64,000 nt of DNA from Aspergillus flavus. Its lineage: Eukaryota; Ascomycota; Eurotiomycetes; Eurotiales; Aspergillaceae. The stretch covers positions 2,728,001 through 2,792,000 of the forward strand of contig NC_092405.1 in NCBI RefSeq assembly GCF_009017415.1, in the 5' to 3' direction. The notes beneath the pieces are model-generated. The model did not search any database. It was not told the DNA's origin and saw nothing but the letters and a program-made list of their open reading frames with translations. The first letter of the stretch is position 1. Every line of letters begins with the position of its first letter. Positions 50,079 through 63,524 of the stretch are shown here, one piece after another. The position numbers and the translations under genes are program-made.

Positions 50079-51946
50079 ACATAATCAATAAACAAGCAGA
50101 TTATATAAACAAGTAAATTAATATACCCATTTTTCTACGCGTCTATTTTTTTAAGACTATTTAATCACTAGCTATACCTCTAAAAATATTTAAATTATTA
50201 AAATCTTAAATAAAATAAAAAAATAGAGTTTTATTAGCTATATTAATTATTAAAAAAAAAGAAATTACTAATATTTATATAGTAACTTATATTTTTAATA
50301 TATTTTTTATAATATTTAAAAGATATCTATTAAATAATATATTTAAATTAAATATATATATAAATAATTATAAAATAATTTTTAATAAAAAGAAATTACT
50401 TAAATAATAGATTTTATTATTAAATAATTATAGAGTATCTTTTTAATCTATATATATATAAAAAATAATTAATATTCTATTTTTAAAATATAATATTATT
50501 TTCTTTTCTATTACTATAAAAAAAATAGATATATAATTTTATTAAATATATATTAAAATTTAAAGTTTATTTTATATATTACTATAACTATTAGTATATT
50601 AAAATAAAAAATTTTAAGATTTTAAATATTTAGTTTAAATAAATAAATAAAATTATTTAAAAATATAGTATAGTTTTAAATAATATATATAATTTTAATA
50701 AAATAGAATTTATAATAGATTTAATAATTATAACTAAAGTTATTACTAAATCTAATATATTAAAAAAACTATTTTTATTATAATTAAAAAATTAAAAATA
50801 GATTACTACTATAGAATATATTAATTCTAATAGATAGACTCTATTTTTTTATATTATTTTTAAAAATAAAATATATATAGAAATTTAGTATAAAAATAAT
50901 AATATTTTTTTTAATTAAAAAATTAAGATTAGTTTTAATAACTAAATAAATAATAAAATTAATCTATATTAATTATAAAATTATTTTATATTTTATATTA
51001 TTAACTAATCTATAGAAAAATATTATTTATTTTTTTTAAATAATTATAATAATTATTTAATATTTTAATTTAATTAAATTTATATAAAAAATAATATTAT
51101 ATTAATTTATATATTTATATATATTTTTATAAATTTTAATTATTTAATATTACTATTTTCTTATTACTAAAAATCTTATATAGAGATTTAATTAAATTTA
51201 AAATATATTATAAATTTAATTATATTAATAAAATTAATTTTTAAAAATCTATTTTAAAATCTATATAAAGATTTTTACTAGTAGTAATATATATAATATT
51301 TTTAAAATTATTAATCTAGTCTCTTTATTTTTTAAGCGCGTTTTTTTTAACTAATAATTTAATTTAAAATTTCTATATCTTTAGATAATAGACTTAGTAG
51401 CTAAAATGGCTTAGCGTCTAAAATATTTTATATAATCAAATAATTAAAAAATTAAAATCTATACTTAAAAAATTATTTAAAAATTAATTTTATAATTTTA
51501 ATTTATCTATTAAAACTAGTTTAAATTAACTAATTAAAAATATTAAATAAACTATAAATAATATAATAATATTAAATATTAATTAAAGTAATATTAAACT
51601 ATATATAAAAAATAGTTTAAAAAATAAAAATATTTTATTAAATAAATTACTTTTAAAAAAGATATATTAATATTTAAAATCTAAATCTTTATTAAATACT
51701 AAAATTAAATAAATAAAGCTATATAAATAGATAAATCTTTATCTACTAAATTAGTTTCTAGACGCGCTCTATCTAAATATTTTAATTATAATATATAAAA
51801 TTATAAAATTATATACTATCTAAATTAATAGAACTACTTATTTTTATATAGAAATCTAAATTTATAGTGTTTTAACTATTTTAATTTTCAATATAGCGGC
51901 GCGTTGACCCGCTTATTTGCATGACCCACTTATTTACCAATTACAT
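50079..51946 (+). mobile_element. pogo/Fot1-type DNA transposon, copy 3 (subfamily 2)
   Basis: 1868 bp flanked by TA (50077-50078 and 51947-51948), directly to the right of copy 2 and in the same orientation, with only TATA between them. The left end (ACATAATCAATAAAC) is more mutated than the right end, which keeps AATAAGTGGGTCATGC on the minus strand. The plus-strand transposase frame is broken throughout. Confidence 0.85.
50240..51330 (+). pseudogene. pogo/Fot1 transposase, RIP-inactivated (copy 3)
   Basis: Collinear with the remains in copies 1 and 2. The catalytic IYNFNxxxF block lies near 50678-50705. Stops are frequent, at positions largely shared with copy 2 but not fully, which fits independent rounds of mutation. 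Confidence 0.55.
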
Positions 51947-53754
51947 TATAGCTAATGGAGAAGCTCTATAAATAAATCTTTCTAATTTTTCATTTATAGA
52001 ATCTTTTTAATAATAAATTTTTATAGAATATATAAATTTAATAATCTGTAATATAATTTTTATAAAGTTTAATAACTAAATAATAGATTATTTATTTAAT
52101 AAACTAGCTATATATAATACTATAGATACCATTATTATAAATAATATTAAAAGTAACTATTAAAAATAGGTTTATAAATATTTCTATATGTTAGATTTAT
52201 TTAGTCTATTATTTTTAATTCTATAATTAAAAAAAGATATATCTATTATATTAGTTTAAAATCTATAATTATAAAGTAGACTTTATAATAATACAAGACT
52301 TATAATTACTAGTTTATAATTTTATATTAGTTAAATTTATATTTTTATAAATAATTATTCTAGCTAATATTATTTAATTTTATATATATTATTAATTTAT
52401 TAAGAAAAAATCTACTTTTTATTTTAAAGTATCATTAATTTCTAGTCCGGTCTTTATTATAATTATTAATAAATCTTAGAATTAATCTCTATAGTTAATA
52501 GATATTAATCTATAAATACTAGTTTTTTTATATAGTTAACTTTATATAATAATATCTAGAACTATAGATATATAAAAGTTAACTATACTATTATTTTTAA
52601 TAATTAAAATAATTATTAATATTATATATTTTAAAGTTCTATAGAGCTTTTCTTAATTTATAATTTTAATTATATTTTTAATTTAAAGATCTATCCTATT
52701 CTATAAATTAAAATTATTTTATTACAGTCTATAGATATATTATTTATATAAAGTTTAACTCTAATATTATTATTTCTTTTATTAAATTACTATTTTTTAG
52801 TATTTTATAATTTAATAAATCTAGTTTCTTTTTATCTTTTTTTTAATATCTTTAAATTTAGTTTTCTAGGCATATATTTCTATAATTATAATTATTATTT
52901 ATAAAAGAATTATTAAAGTTAAAGCTATATAAGTAAAATAGATTATTATTATCTAAAAAAGTTAATATACATAGACTATATAATAGACAATAGTACTATT
53001 AATAAATTAGAATTAAAAAAAATAGCTAAAATTATTAAACTATATCATTTTTTTCTTATTTTTTTCTTTATATTTTTTTTATCTTTTATATCTTTTTGAT
53101 TCTTTTTTTCTTTCTTCACTTTCTTAGTTTTTTCAATAAAAATAATTATTTATAGTTCTAGTTAATTAATAATATAGTCTATATAGTATAATTACTAATT
53201 TCTAAATAAATATTTTATTTTAAATAAATTAAAATGATAGTTAATATATATATCTATAAAATAGCTTAGCAAGATTATATATCTAAAGAATAGATTATTT
53301 ATTTTCTAGTAGTAATTATATATTATTATTAAGCTGTTTTGTTTCTATAATCTATATAAAAAGGATCTTATAGTTTGGATTATAATATAGATTTAGTTCT
53401 ATTACTACACTATTAGATTATAATTATAGTTTATAAAAAGTAGATATTACTACTATTAGATATATAGTAGTTAATAATTAAAAAAATATTTATAAAATCT
53501 TGAATAAGTATAATTATATTAATAATATTTTTATTTCGTATAGCCAAAGAAGAACATAGAGGAGGAGATATTATATTAGTAGATTTAAAAAATTTAATTA
53601 GTCTAGAAATTGGTATTATAGTTATAAATTATATTACTATTAGTCTATAAACATAGAAAAAAAATATTATTATTATTTATAATATATAGATAGAAAGAAT
53701 ACTTAATTTTTTTATTTTTTATAAAAAAATTATTTTTTATATTCTATTAATTAA

Positions 53755-53820
53755 TATTATAATTTATAAAATATTATAATTTATAAAATATTATATTTAT
53801 AAAATATTATATTTATAATT
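53755..53820. repeat. 16-17-bp tandem repeat, about four copies
   Basis: Unit close to AATTTATAAAATATTAT repeated head to tail with one-base length variants. Confidence 0.7.
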
Positions 53821-53883
53821 CATATTGAATAAACAATAGAATTTTTATATTACAATTATATTATATATTACTAAGTATAAAAT

Positions 53884-53919
53884 ACAAGCCGCCAAGCGAA
53901 GTGAGGGCTTACGGCTTGT
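53884..53919. repeat. GC-rich 36-bp hairpin
   Basis: Perfect 8-bp arms ACAAGCCG (53884-53891) and CGGCTTGT (53912-53919). Inside them AAGC (53894-53897) can pair with GCTT (53907-53910). It is the only G+C-rich word for kilobases around and keeps CG dinucleotides, so it has escaped mutation or arrived late. Function unknown. Confidence 0.6.
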
Positions 53920-54794
53920 TTATTAATTAGAAAATAAAGCTCTATAAATATGTAATATATCTATCATTTTTATTAATAATTCTAAAGTATTTAAAATTTA
54001 AAGACATTGATTTTTTATTATAACTAGTATAATATTTATATTTTTCTATTTTTTAATTGTTTATTTTTATTTTTAAAAAAAATATTAATTAGTATATTAA
54101 TTAATAAATAATTTACACTATAATATAAAATATTTTTTATTTTATAATAAATAACTTTTTACTTTTAATTTTCCAATAGAAATATGAGATTTAATATAGA
54201 TTTAACTTACTCATTCTAAGCTTTTATTTATATAAAAACTTTTTAAAAAAATAAAAATAAATTATATTTATCTTTAGAAAACATTTAATATTTTATTAAT
54301 TTTATTTTTATTTTTTATAGATTATAAAAAATAGTAAAAATTTATATTTTTTACTAAAATATAATTTATTATATATTATAGAAAAAATAAAGATTAAGAT
54401 AATAGATACTATCTATTTAAAAATAATAACTAATAATATTATTTATTTAATTTTATATAAAATAATCTATTATAATAATTGAATTAATTTTATTATTTTC
54501 TTTAGTATCATAGATATATGTATTCTTTATTTTTTATTTAATATTATTTATTATAGTTTATATATTTTGTTTTAAACTTTTACTTTTAAATTTATATATT
54601 TTAATTTTATAGTCTCTATCTATATAATATCTATATTTTAGAATATTTTCATAGACACGGGTAATATATCTATATTTATAGTAATTATAATGTCTAATAA
54701 TTATTATATTAGATTAAATAATTCTATATTTTTAATCTTATTATCTATTATAAATTCCTTTTACTACAATTAGCTTTTTTAGACTATGTTATAC

Positions 54795-54955
54795 GGTGAA
54801 TAGGAACTTATAAATAAAGCTTAAATTTTTACTATCCTATCTTTGGCTAGCTTTCTAACTAGATATTGTAAATAGGTATCTATTTAGTAGCTAAAAGAAT
54901 CTATCTTCTAGATTAGTTAAGATTGCTAGATAGAATTCTTTATTATTTTAAATTA
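54795..54955 (-). repeat. Family C repeat, third copy
   Basis: Diverged copy of the repeats at 10985-11177 and 23395-23565, sharing AGAATCTATCTT, TAGATTAGTTAAGA and TAGATAGAATTC-type words. It probably marks the left end of a second gypsy C copy that extends to 59670. Confidence 0.5.
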
Positions 54956-56197
54956 ATTGTTTTAAATTTTTTAATAATTAAATTATAGATAATTTTAAAT
55001 TTAGAATTTAGATAAAAGAATTTAAATTAATTTAGAGTTTCTAAATTAAATAATTAATTACTAGATTTAATAGAATTATTAATATAAAAATATTTATTAA
55101 ATAAATAGAGATAAAGTTATTTTCTAGAAATAGAATTTTTTGAATTTTATTTTAATTATTTTAATTAATTAAATCAATAGATCTAAAATTAAATAAACTC
55201 TATAGAATTATAGTAATAATTTTAAATTTAAAATTTTTATATTAATTTAATTAATTTAGTCTAGTATAATCTCTAAATTATTTCATTATTTTATAAAAAA
55301 ATAGTATAATACTATTATTAAATTTTATAAATAATTTATTTTATTATAAAACTGAAAAGATAGATAAAATAGTAAAATTTAATTTTAAAAAATTAAATAA
55401 AAGTTACATAAAATTTTAAATCTTAAAAATTTCTAAATCTAAAGTTTTAGTATATAGATTTTTCTATATTAATATATAAAATTTTATAAATTAATAAATA
55501 AAGCTTTAAGTTTAGTATATTATTTAATTAAATCTTATTTTTTAGATTTATTAATAGAGATTAATTTAATAAATAAGATTCTTAAAATTTAATAAAGTAA
55601 TTTAATTAATAGAGTTATTTATCTATTATTATATAATATTAAATTAATAATAATTAATAATAAAATTAAAATCTTAATTAAAATTATTTAATATTTTTTA
55701 GCTCTAGTTTTATAGTTTTTAATAAAATTTTTATAAAATTTTTAATTTAATAATTTTAGATTAATTAAAGTTCTAGTTCTAGATTAAATATTATTAAAAC
55801 TAGATTTTATAAAGTAGTAAAATAAAATTAATTCTCTAGATAAATTAGAATCTATTCAGTTCTAGATCTTTTTAATCTTAACTATTAATCTAATATATTA
55901 GCTTTATTAAAGCTAATTATTTATTTAACTAAGTTAAATAGAAATATTTAAATTAATTAATATAGTTATATAATTCTATATATATAAACTATATAGATCT
56001 ATATATATATATATTAGATTAATAATTAATAAATAAAATAGATTATAAAAATTAATATAGAAATCTAATATACTTAATTAATATATAAGATAATAGATTT
56101 ATATATATATATATATTATATATATATATAAAATTAATTAATATAGAAGATTAAAAATATTATTAATTTAAAATTTTAGATAGAGCTAATCTAGACT
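54956..56197. other. AT-rich internal DNA of gypsy C copy 2, left part
   Basis: No protein block recognised. It has several runs of alternating AT (for example 56100-56125) and lies between the family C repeat and the third solo LTR B. Confidence 0.3.
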
Positions 56198-56790
56198 TAT
56201 AACTATTAATTATTTTAATTTTAAAATAAAATAGTCTTAGAACTAGTTAAAATAAATAGAAAAATTAAATAAAATAAATAAATTAAATAATTAAATTATA
56301 TAAAAAACTAGTATTAATTAAATAATAATTTTAGATGAAATAGATAGATACAGCTTAAATAATCTAAATTCTAAATTAAATAATAAAAATAGATAGCTAA
56401 AGTTAAGATAGTTAAAGCCTTAAATTAAGTATAAATAAAAAAGATTAAAAAAATAAATAAATATTTAATAATTCAATAGTTAAATAATAATCTATTTAAA
56501 AAAATTAATTTAATTTAATAGAGAATTAAGTAGCTTTTTATATTAAATTAAACATGCTTAGACTTATTAAATTAAAAATTTATTTAATTTTTCTTAATTT
56601 AATATTTATCTAATATTTTCTAATTAGAATATAGTTATTTAATATTATCTAGTTAAAACCTTTTTATCTAATTTCTTCTAGATATATAATATTCTAGAAA
56701 GATTCTAAATTATTATCTAAAAAGGAAATATTCTAGAATAACTCTAGAATATTCAAGAATATTTTCTAAATAGACAATATATCTCTGATG
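56198..56790. mobile_element. Solo LTR, family B, third copy
   Basis: About 593 bp in the same orientation as 3344-3915 and collinear with it over its length, including the AAGATTCTAAATTATTATCT block and the CTCTGA end. No matching target duplication is visible (agact against tattt), and the left 30 bases carry extra bases, so the left end is set only approximately. Confidence 0.7.
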
Positions 56791-59676
56791 TATTTAAATT
56801 AATTAACTTTAAAAAATAATCTCCATATATTTCATTTTTTAAATAGAAATAGTTTATTATAATAGTTAAGTAATTTAGATTATAAACATTACAAGTATTA
56901 GCTAGATTATAAGAGCTATTCTATTTTAAATATAATAGTATTTACTAATATACTATATATATTTCTTTTTTATTTATAAATAAATAAAAATATTATCTAA
57001 GTATATAATATAATAATTATCTAGAATCTTTTTTATAATTTTATTAATATATATTTAAAAAATTACTAGTATATTATATAAATTAAATACTATTATTATA
57101 TATTTAGAATATCATTTTCTATTTATTATTTTTTTAAATTTAAATTTAATAATCTATATCGTTTGAAATTAAGTTTAATAAAGTATTTTATTTCTATAAA
57201 TTAATCTATTAATTTATTAGTATAAAATAATAAATATCTATTTTTTATAGTTATAGTATTTAATTCTTAATAATTAATATATAATTTTAAAAAGTTATTA
57301 GATTTTTAAATAAAAAGTATTAATATTTTAATTATACTAGTAGAATATCTAATCTATTTTTATATAAATATTTTATTAAAATATTTATATAGTACTTATA
57401 ATTTATACTATAAAAAATTATATAAAGATTTAAATAATAAAACTTTTTTTTATTAATAATATTAAATATATAGTTTTCTTATTTAAAAGCTTAGCTATTT
57501 TCTTTTTTAAAAAATATAAATTTATTTTTTATATTAAAATAATAGCTTTAATAATCTATTATTAATATTTAGCTAATATATAATTATTAATATAAAAATA
57601 TAATATATTTTTTTTATAAATTATTTAAAATTTTTAATAAAAATCTTTAAAAATTTCTTTAAATAATACTATATTTCTATTAAAAAATAATATTAAAATT
57701 AATATAATATATTAATTTATATTTTAAATAATCTAATAATCTAGATCTTAAGAATTAAGAATATAGTATTTTATTTTATATTTTTTTATCTAATTTTCTT
57801 AATTAATTATTTAAAACTTTTTATAACTAATTTACTATAGTATAGTATTAAAATATTATTAATATATTTTATATATATTAATAATTAAAAATAGTTTTCT
57901 AATATAATAATTTTATATTATAGTAAATATTAAAAAAAAATAAAACTATTATTAATTTTAAAGTTTAATAGTATCTTTATTATTTATATAATATAATTCT
58001 ATTTTTCTATTAGTTTAAATATTAGTACTAGACAATTTTTATTACTTATAAAAAATATCTTTTTTTAATATATTATTAATAATCTTAGAATATTTCTAAA
58101 TTCTATAATTTTCTTATTATATTAAAAATAATATTTTTTTTCTACTAATCTTTTCTATATTTATAGATTATTTATATACTTTTATTCTATTAATAAATTT
58201 TAAAAAATAATTATTTAATTAAAGATTAGCTACTATAGAAATATATAATAAAGATTTTATTTTTATAAAAATATTTCTTATCTTTATTAAATCTATTAAA
58301 ATTCTAATGTTTTTAGTATATTTTTAGCTATCTTTTTTACTATTATATAGACTATATTTATAATAAAAAATTAATTAATATTAAATTATTATATTATATA
58401 ACTTTTTAAAAATTTATAATTAATAAATTATATAAATAGTCTGTTTTTAGAGTTTTTAATTAAATATTTAAATTTATATTTAAACTATAAAAAAATATTT
58501 AAAAAGATTTATTATATTTTTAAACTTTAAATATATTATTTCTAGTATTCTATTTTTTATTTATAAAATAATATATAATATTTTAATATAAATCTATTTT
58601 TAAATTAATAAACATATAAAAAAATTTTTATATTTTTTTAATTTAATTTTTTAAAACTTTTTTTTTAAAATATTATATTTATTTAGTTTTACTATTAAAA
58701 TAGCTAATAGTATATAAAACTTTATTTTTATTATTGTATTAAATTAATATATTTATAGTAAAATAATTTTCTATAACTATAATATAATTCTATATTTTAT
58801 CAATAGTTTTATTTTTTTAAAAAATAAATATAGATAATTTAAAATTATTAGGTCTACTATTTATAGAACTAGTTTATATAATTATTTTTAATATTTTAAT
58901 TATTTATATAATCGCATGAAATAATAATATTAATTTTTTATTTCAATATTTTTATATTAGTTTTTTTTAGAAACTTTATTTTTATTTTTTTTAAATAATT
59001 AGTTCTATTAAAATTTTGAAGATTTAAATATTTTAAACTATTAAAAGCTTTCTCTAGAAAGCTTTATAAATTATAAATAATTATATAGTTATATTATTAG
59101 CTTTTTAAAGATTTATAAATAATAAAATATTTAAACTTTATATACTAATTATTTTAAAATTATTAATTTAAAATAATTTAAATTATAAGCGCTCTACTGA
59201 TATACTATTATTTATAAATAATAGATTTATAAAATATAATTAACTAATAGACTTTAAAAATATAGTATTAAAAGATTAAAAATTATTTAAAATTATATAG
59301 TAATTTCTTTATCTAATAGAATAGAATAAATTATTTAAAATTAGAATTTTCTATATAATTCTAATATAAATATATTTATATATTATATAAGCCAGCGATC
59401 TACTAATAACTTACTAATATAGAATATAATTATCTAAAGCAACCGCCATTATATAATTATAGATATTTATTAATATTTATTCTAAAACTAGATATATAAT
59501 TTTTTTCAAGACTACTATTAGCTATTATCTTAAAATAAAAAAAAGAAAATAAAATAATTTAGACTTAATTATAATATTTAAAATAGATAATTAATTTCTA
59601 TTTTATTTTTTTTTAAAAATAGTATTAATAAATTTATATAACTTCTTATTAAAAAATATTTTTATAATATCTTTTA
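56791..59676 (-). mobile_element. Partial gypsy element C copy 2, minus strand
   Basis: A gypsy reverse transcriptase block reads on the minus strand at 57130-57300, and the segment 57130-58000 is the reverse complement of gypsy A 4780-5520, so the two elements share pol ancestry. The segment 59490-59670 is collinear with 14500-14690 in the first C copy. The element is cut off on the right by the LTR A at 59677. Confidence 0.55.
57130..57360 (-). pseudogene. Gypsy reverse transcriptase remnant (element C copy 2)
   Basis: Leftward from about 57304 the frame reads KSNNFLKLYINY*ELNTI, then TIKNRYLLFYTNRLID, then IKYFIKLNFKRYR. These are the LRxCVDYRxLNxIT, KNRYPLPL and AKYFTKLDLxxAY blocks of gypsy reverse transcriptase. 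It is the clearest reverse transcriptase remnant in the window after the copia one. The metal-binding YxDD box should lie near 56.9 kb but is not readable. Confidence 0.65.
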
Positions 59677-59947
59677 TATAACAATGATTATCTTAGACAA
59701 CTAGATCCCATGTAAACAAGCCATTAGCAGACTATTGGTTTATATAATACATAAATATATTTATATTAAAATTATATAAAAAATTCTAATTTTCAAATAA
59801 TTTATTTTATTATACTAAATAAAAAAATTATTATATAATTTTAAATAATATTAAATTTTCTAGTACTATATTTCTAAAATTTATTAACTAATTATATTTT
59901 ATAAATCTATTATATATAAATAATAATATATTAATAAAGTACTTATA
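59677..59947 (+). repeat. LTR A, third copy
   Basis: 271 bp, same length as 3024-3294 and 9228-9498, and well preserved at 59694-59745. The following 310 bp (59948-60257) match the leader downstream of the first LTR A, so this is the 5' LTR of a second gypsy A that inserted into gypsy C copy 2. Its right end is outside or destroyed. Confidence 0.8.
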
Positions 59948-60258
59948 GTTTAAATTATTTTTATTTAATAATTTTAAAATAATTAATGTATAAAATTTAA
60001 GTATTTTATTATTAAAAGATCTCTAAAAGATTAATAATATAGTTACTTAATTATTTATAATTTAAAAAATTTCTTAAAAAAAGTTTTTAATAATTTAAAA
60101 TATTTAAATTTCTAATATTTTAATAGAACTAATTATTAAAAAAAATAAAAATAAAATCTTTAAAAAAAATTAATATTAGAGGGCTAAAGTAAAAAACTAA
60201 TATTATTATTCAATATAATTATATAAATAGCTAGAATATTAAAAATAATTATATAGAC

Positions 60259-60930
60259 TAGTATTATAGACCCTTGTCTAGTGCATCTTATCAAAGACAG
60301 ATATATAAGATAGAATAATAATAGAATAATAATAGCCAATTTTAAAATAAAAAATACCCAATAAATTGTTTATCTAGTAATTATTTAAAAAGAACTATAA
60401 ATATTAATAATAGTTTTATTATATAATATCTACTTTAGTATCTATTTTAGAAAAAGTATATTAAGAGTATACAGTATTATATACTATAATTAAATATATT
60501 TTATTTTCTATTTTTAAAAAAATTATAATAGAAGTAGATACTTAAGAATATATAAAAATATTTATTCTATATATTTAATTTAGTTTTTTATAATTCATAT
60601 ATATTATTACTATAGAGTTATCTTTAGTAGTAAAACTAATCTTAATTTATTTATACTCTTTTAACTATTAGATATATATATTTAATAAATTTAGTTTTTA
60701 AACTTAAGTCTAGGATTAATTATATTTCTATAATAATAATAGTCTAGTATCGATTATATCTTAATAATAATAATAGTCTAGTATTAACTATATTTCTATA
60801 ATAATAGTAATCTAGTATTAATAGTAGTTTAGTAATAATAAAAATTAAAGAATAACTTTAAATTAATAATCCTTAAAATATAGTCTACTAACTAGTCTTA
60901 AACTTAATAATAAAGTCTTAAATATAATAT
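60259..60930 (-). repeat. Left arm of a long inverted repeat
   Basis: About 672 bp that is the reverse complement of 62873-63524. The outer end begins TAGTATTATAGACCC. The arm contains an array-like part with repeated TAATAATAATAGTCTAGTAT (60731-60830). It interrupts the gypsy A leader. It could be an LTR in opposite orientation to the right arm. Confidence 0.75.
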
Positions 60931-60949
60931 ATTAATTACTAGTCTATAT

Positions 60950-62860
60950 AAATTAAACTATATTTAAATTTAAAATATTAATAATATATCTTTTAATTAT
61001 CTAGTAATAAAAAGACTTTAATTAAACATATTTTATTAATAGAAACTATTTTTAAAAATAAAGAATTTATAAAAAAATAGCTAAAATAAAGAAAAATATA
61101 ATTATTTAGTTAATTAATAATACTAAAGAAAAGAATTAAAAAATTAAAATCTTTAAAATATAGCTTAAAGAAACTAAAAAGATTTAAAATAAATATAAAA
61201 ATTATATTATTTAATTTAATAACTAAATTAAAGTAATAGTATTTAAAAATATAATTAAAAAAATAAAATTATTAAAAATTAAATTTTTTAATAGAATTTA
61301 CTTTAAATTATAAATATTTCTAATATAGATAAATATAGATATTTATATAAATAAAAAAAGTATTATTAATAAAATTAATACAATTATTTTTATATTTATT
61401 TACTTATATAGAATAGTATAGAATTAATTTAAAGTATATATTTAAAAATATTATAAAATTATATTAAATAAATAGTTAAATATTATATAGAAATTATTTA
61501 TTAATCTAAAAAATCTATATAAATATCTTAAATAAATTTTTAAAAATATTAATATTAAAATAATAGCTAAATATAAACTAAAATAATTATACTAATAAAA
61601 TAATATATTAATATATATAGTAGAATTTTAATAAATTATATTTAAAATAAACTAGAATAAAAAGATCTATATATTAATCTTTATTAATAATTTTAAAAAA
61701 TACATAAAAAATAAATTTATATAAATTAATAAATTAATAATATTTAATAAAATAATTAATTTTATTATTAAAATAGATAATTACTATTATAAATAATTAA
61801 TAAAAAAATAGAATAATAAAATCTAAAAAAAAGTAATCACCGGCTAAAAAAATAATATAAATTAAATAATTAATAAAAATATATAGACACTAAGTACAAT
61901 AATTCTTATAGATTATAATCTATAGAATTAAATACTACTAAAAAATAAGATTAATTAAAAAATATTTTTATTTAAAAAAAAGAGTATTAAAAGTATGAAA
62001 AACTTTATTATAACTATAAAAAAATAAAATATATATTAAAAAATTATTAAAAAAAATAATTATTAATTAAATTAAAAATCTTAATAAATAAATATTATAG
62101 AGAATAAAATAAAACTATAAAAAAATAAGATTTATATAATTTAATACTAATATAGACATTAATAAGCTATATAATAAAACTAGAGAAATCTATTATATTA
62201 CTAAAATTAAGAGTTTAATTATAAATAAAATTAATAGAGAAATTAAAAATATATAGTTTAATACTAATATAAATTTATTAATAAAAAAATAGAATAATAT
62301 AAAAAAATAAACTAAATAATAATAATTAGATTATATTAGATTAATTTATTACTTATACTAATTAAGCTATATAATTATATATTAATTAAAATTAAAATAA
62401 TTTATAAAATATTATAGAGTAATAGTATAGTTAATTTAATAAAATTAAAATTAATAAATTAATTAACTATATAAATAATAAAACTAATAGATTTAAATAA
62501 ATTAATAGTAAATTATAATATAAAACTATTATAGAATTAATTAAAAAATATATAAAATATATACTAATCTATTTTAAATATTAATTAATTAAATTAAATT
62601 TTAATTAAAATTAATTTTTTAAATAAGAAATATAGTATTTAATAGATTAGCTATAATTCTAATATAGAGAGATTTTTTAAAATATTTAAAATACTAAAAA
62701 ATCTCTAAAATAAAAATAAACATATATATTAATAAATTATAATATTTATTAATATGCTATAAAAAATACTATTATTAAAATAAAGAATATTTATATCTAG
62801 ACTATACTAAATATAGTAAATTAAAATTAAGCTATTATAAAAGTAAGAGATTTTTATTAA
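60950..62860 (+). pseudogene. Gypsy gag remnant enclosed by inverted arms
   Basis: The plus frame from about 61271 reads LKIKFFNRIYFKL, then INIDIYINKKSIINKI, IIFIFIYLYRI and FKVYI, and further on IVEF**IIF. This is the order of a fungal gypsy Gag: the PFDGxRxKLxxFLxQ start, the helical AxTYLxGxAxxWF block, the EIFxSYxxF and FGDID segment and the YAxEFxxI block. A degraded CCHC zinc knuckle is possible at about 62750-62805. The frame runs to about 62870, just before the right arm, and is then not followed by pol. All stops can come from Gln, Trp or Arg codons by C to T or G to A. Confidence 0.6.
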
Positions 62861-62872
62861 TTAAATTAATAA

Positions 62873-63524
62873 TATAATATTACGCCCAGGGCTTTATTAT
62901 TAAATCTAAGATTAGTTAGTAGACTATATTTTAAGAAATATTAATCTAAAGTTATTTTTTAACTTCTATTATTATTAGATTATAATCTTAGTAAAATAAA
63001 GATCGCCGTAGAACTTCTATTATTATTTAGATTACTATTAATACTAGACTTAAGTCTAAAAAACTAGATCTATTAAGTATATATACTTAATAGTTAAGAA
63101 AATATAAATAAATTAAAACGAGTTTTACTATTAAAAATAATTTTATAATAATAATATATAATATATATTCTAAATAACTAAATAAATTAATTATAAAAAA
63201 TTAAACTAAATATATAAATAAATATTTTTATATATTTTTATTTATTATATTACTATTATAATATTTTATATTAATAATATAATATATTTTATTAGTACTA
63301 TAAGCTTATTATATTATTAATATATTTAGTTATATTACTACTATAATATATATAACTATATTATAGTAGCTAGTATTAGTATCTATAGTTTTTTCTAAAT
63401 AATTACTAAATAAATAATTTATTAAGTATTTTTTACTTAAAAATTAGTTATTATTATTCTATTATTATTTTATTTTATATATCTATCTTTAATAAAATAT
63501 ACTAGATAAAAATCTATAATATTA
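62873..63524 (+). repeat. Right arm of a long inverted repeat
   Basis: About 652 bp, reverse complement of 60259-60930. Read on the plus strand it begins TATAATATTACGCCCAGGGC and ends GATAAAAATCTATAATATTA, so its own ends are inverted with respect to each other (TATAATATTA at both), which is LTR-like. Two better preserved spots, at 62882-62893 and 63000-63012, keep CG dinucleotides. Confidence 0.75.

Larger units (their letters stand above)
51949..54794. other. AT-rich stretch with a GC-rich hairpin and short tandem repeats
   Basis: Less extreme in composition than 41-47 kb but without an assignable gene. Contains a tandem array of a 16-17-bp unit (53755-53820) and the hairpin at 53884-53919. 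A slightly better preserved spot at 53535-53570 (CGTATAGCCAAAGAAGAAC) could not be linked to a family. Confidence 0.4.
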
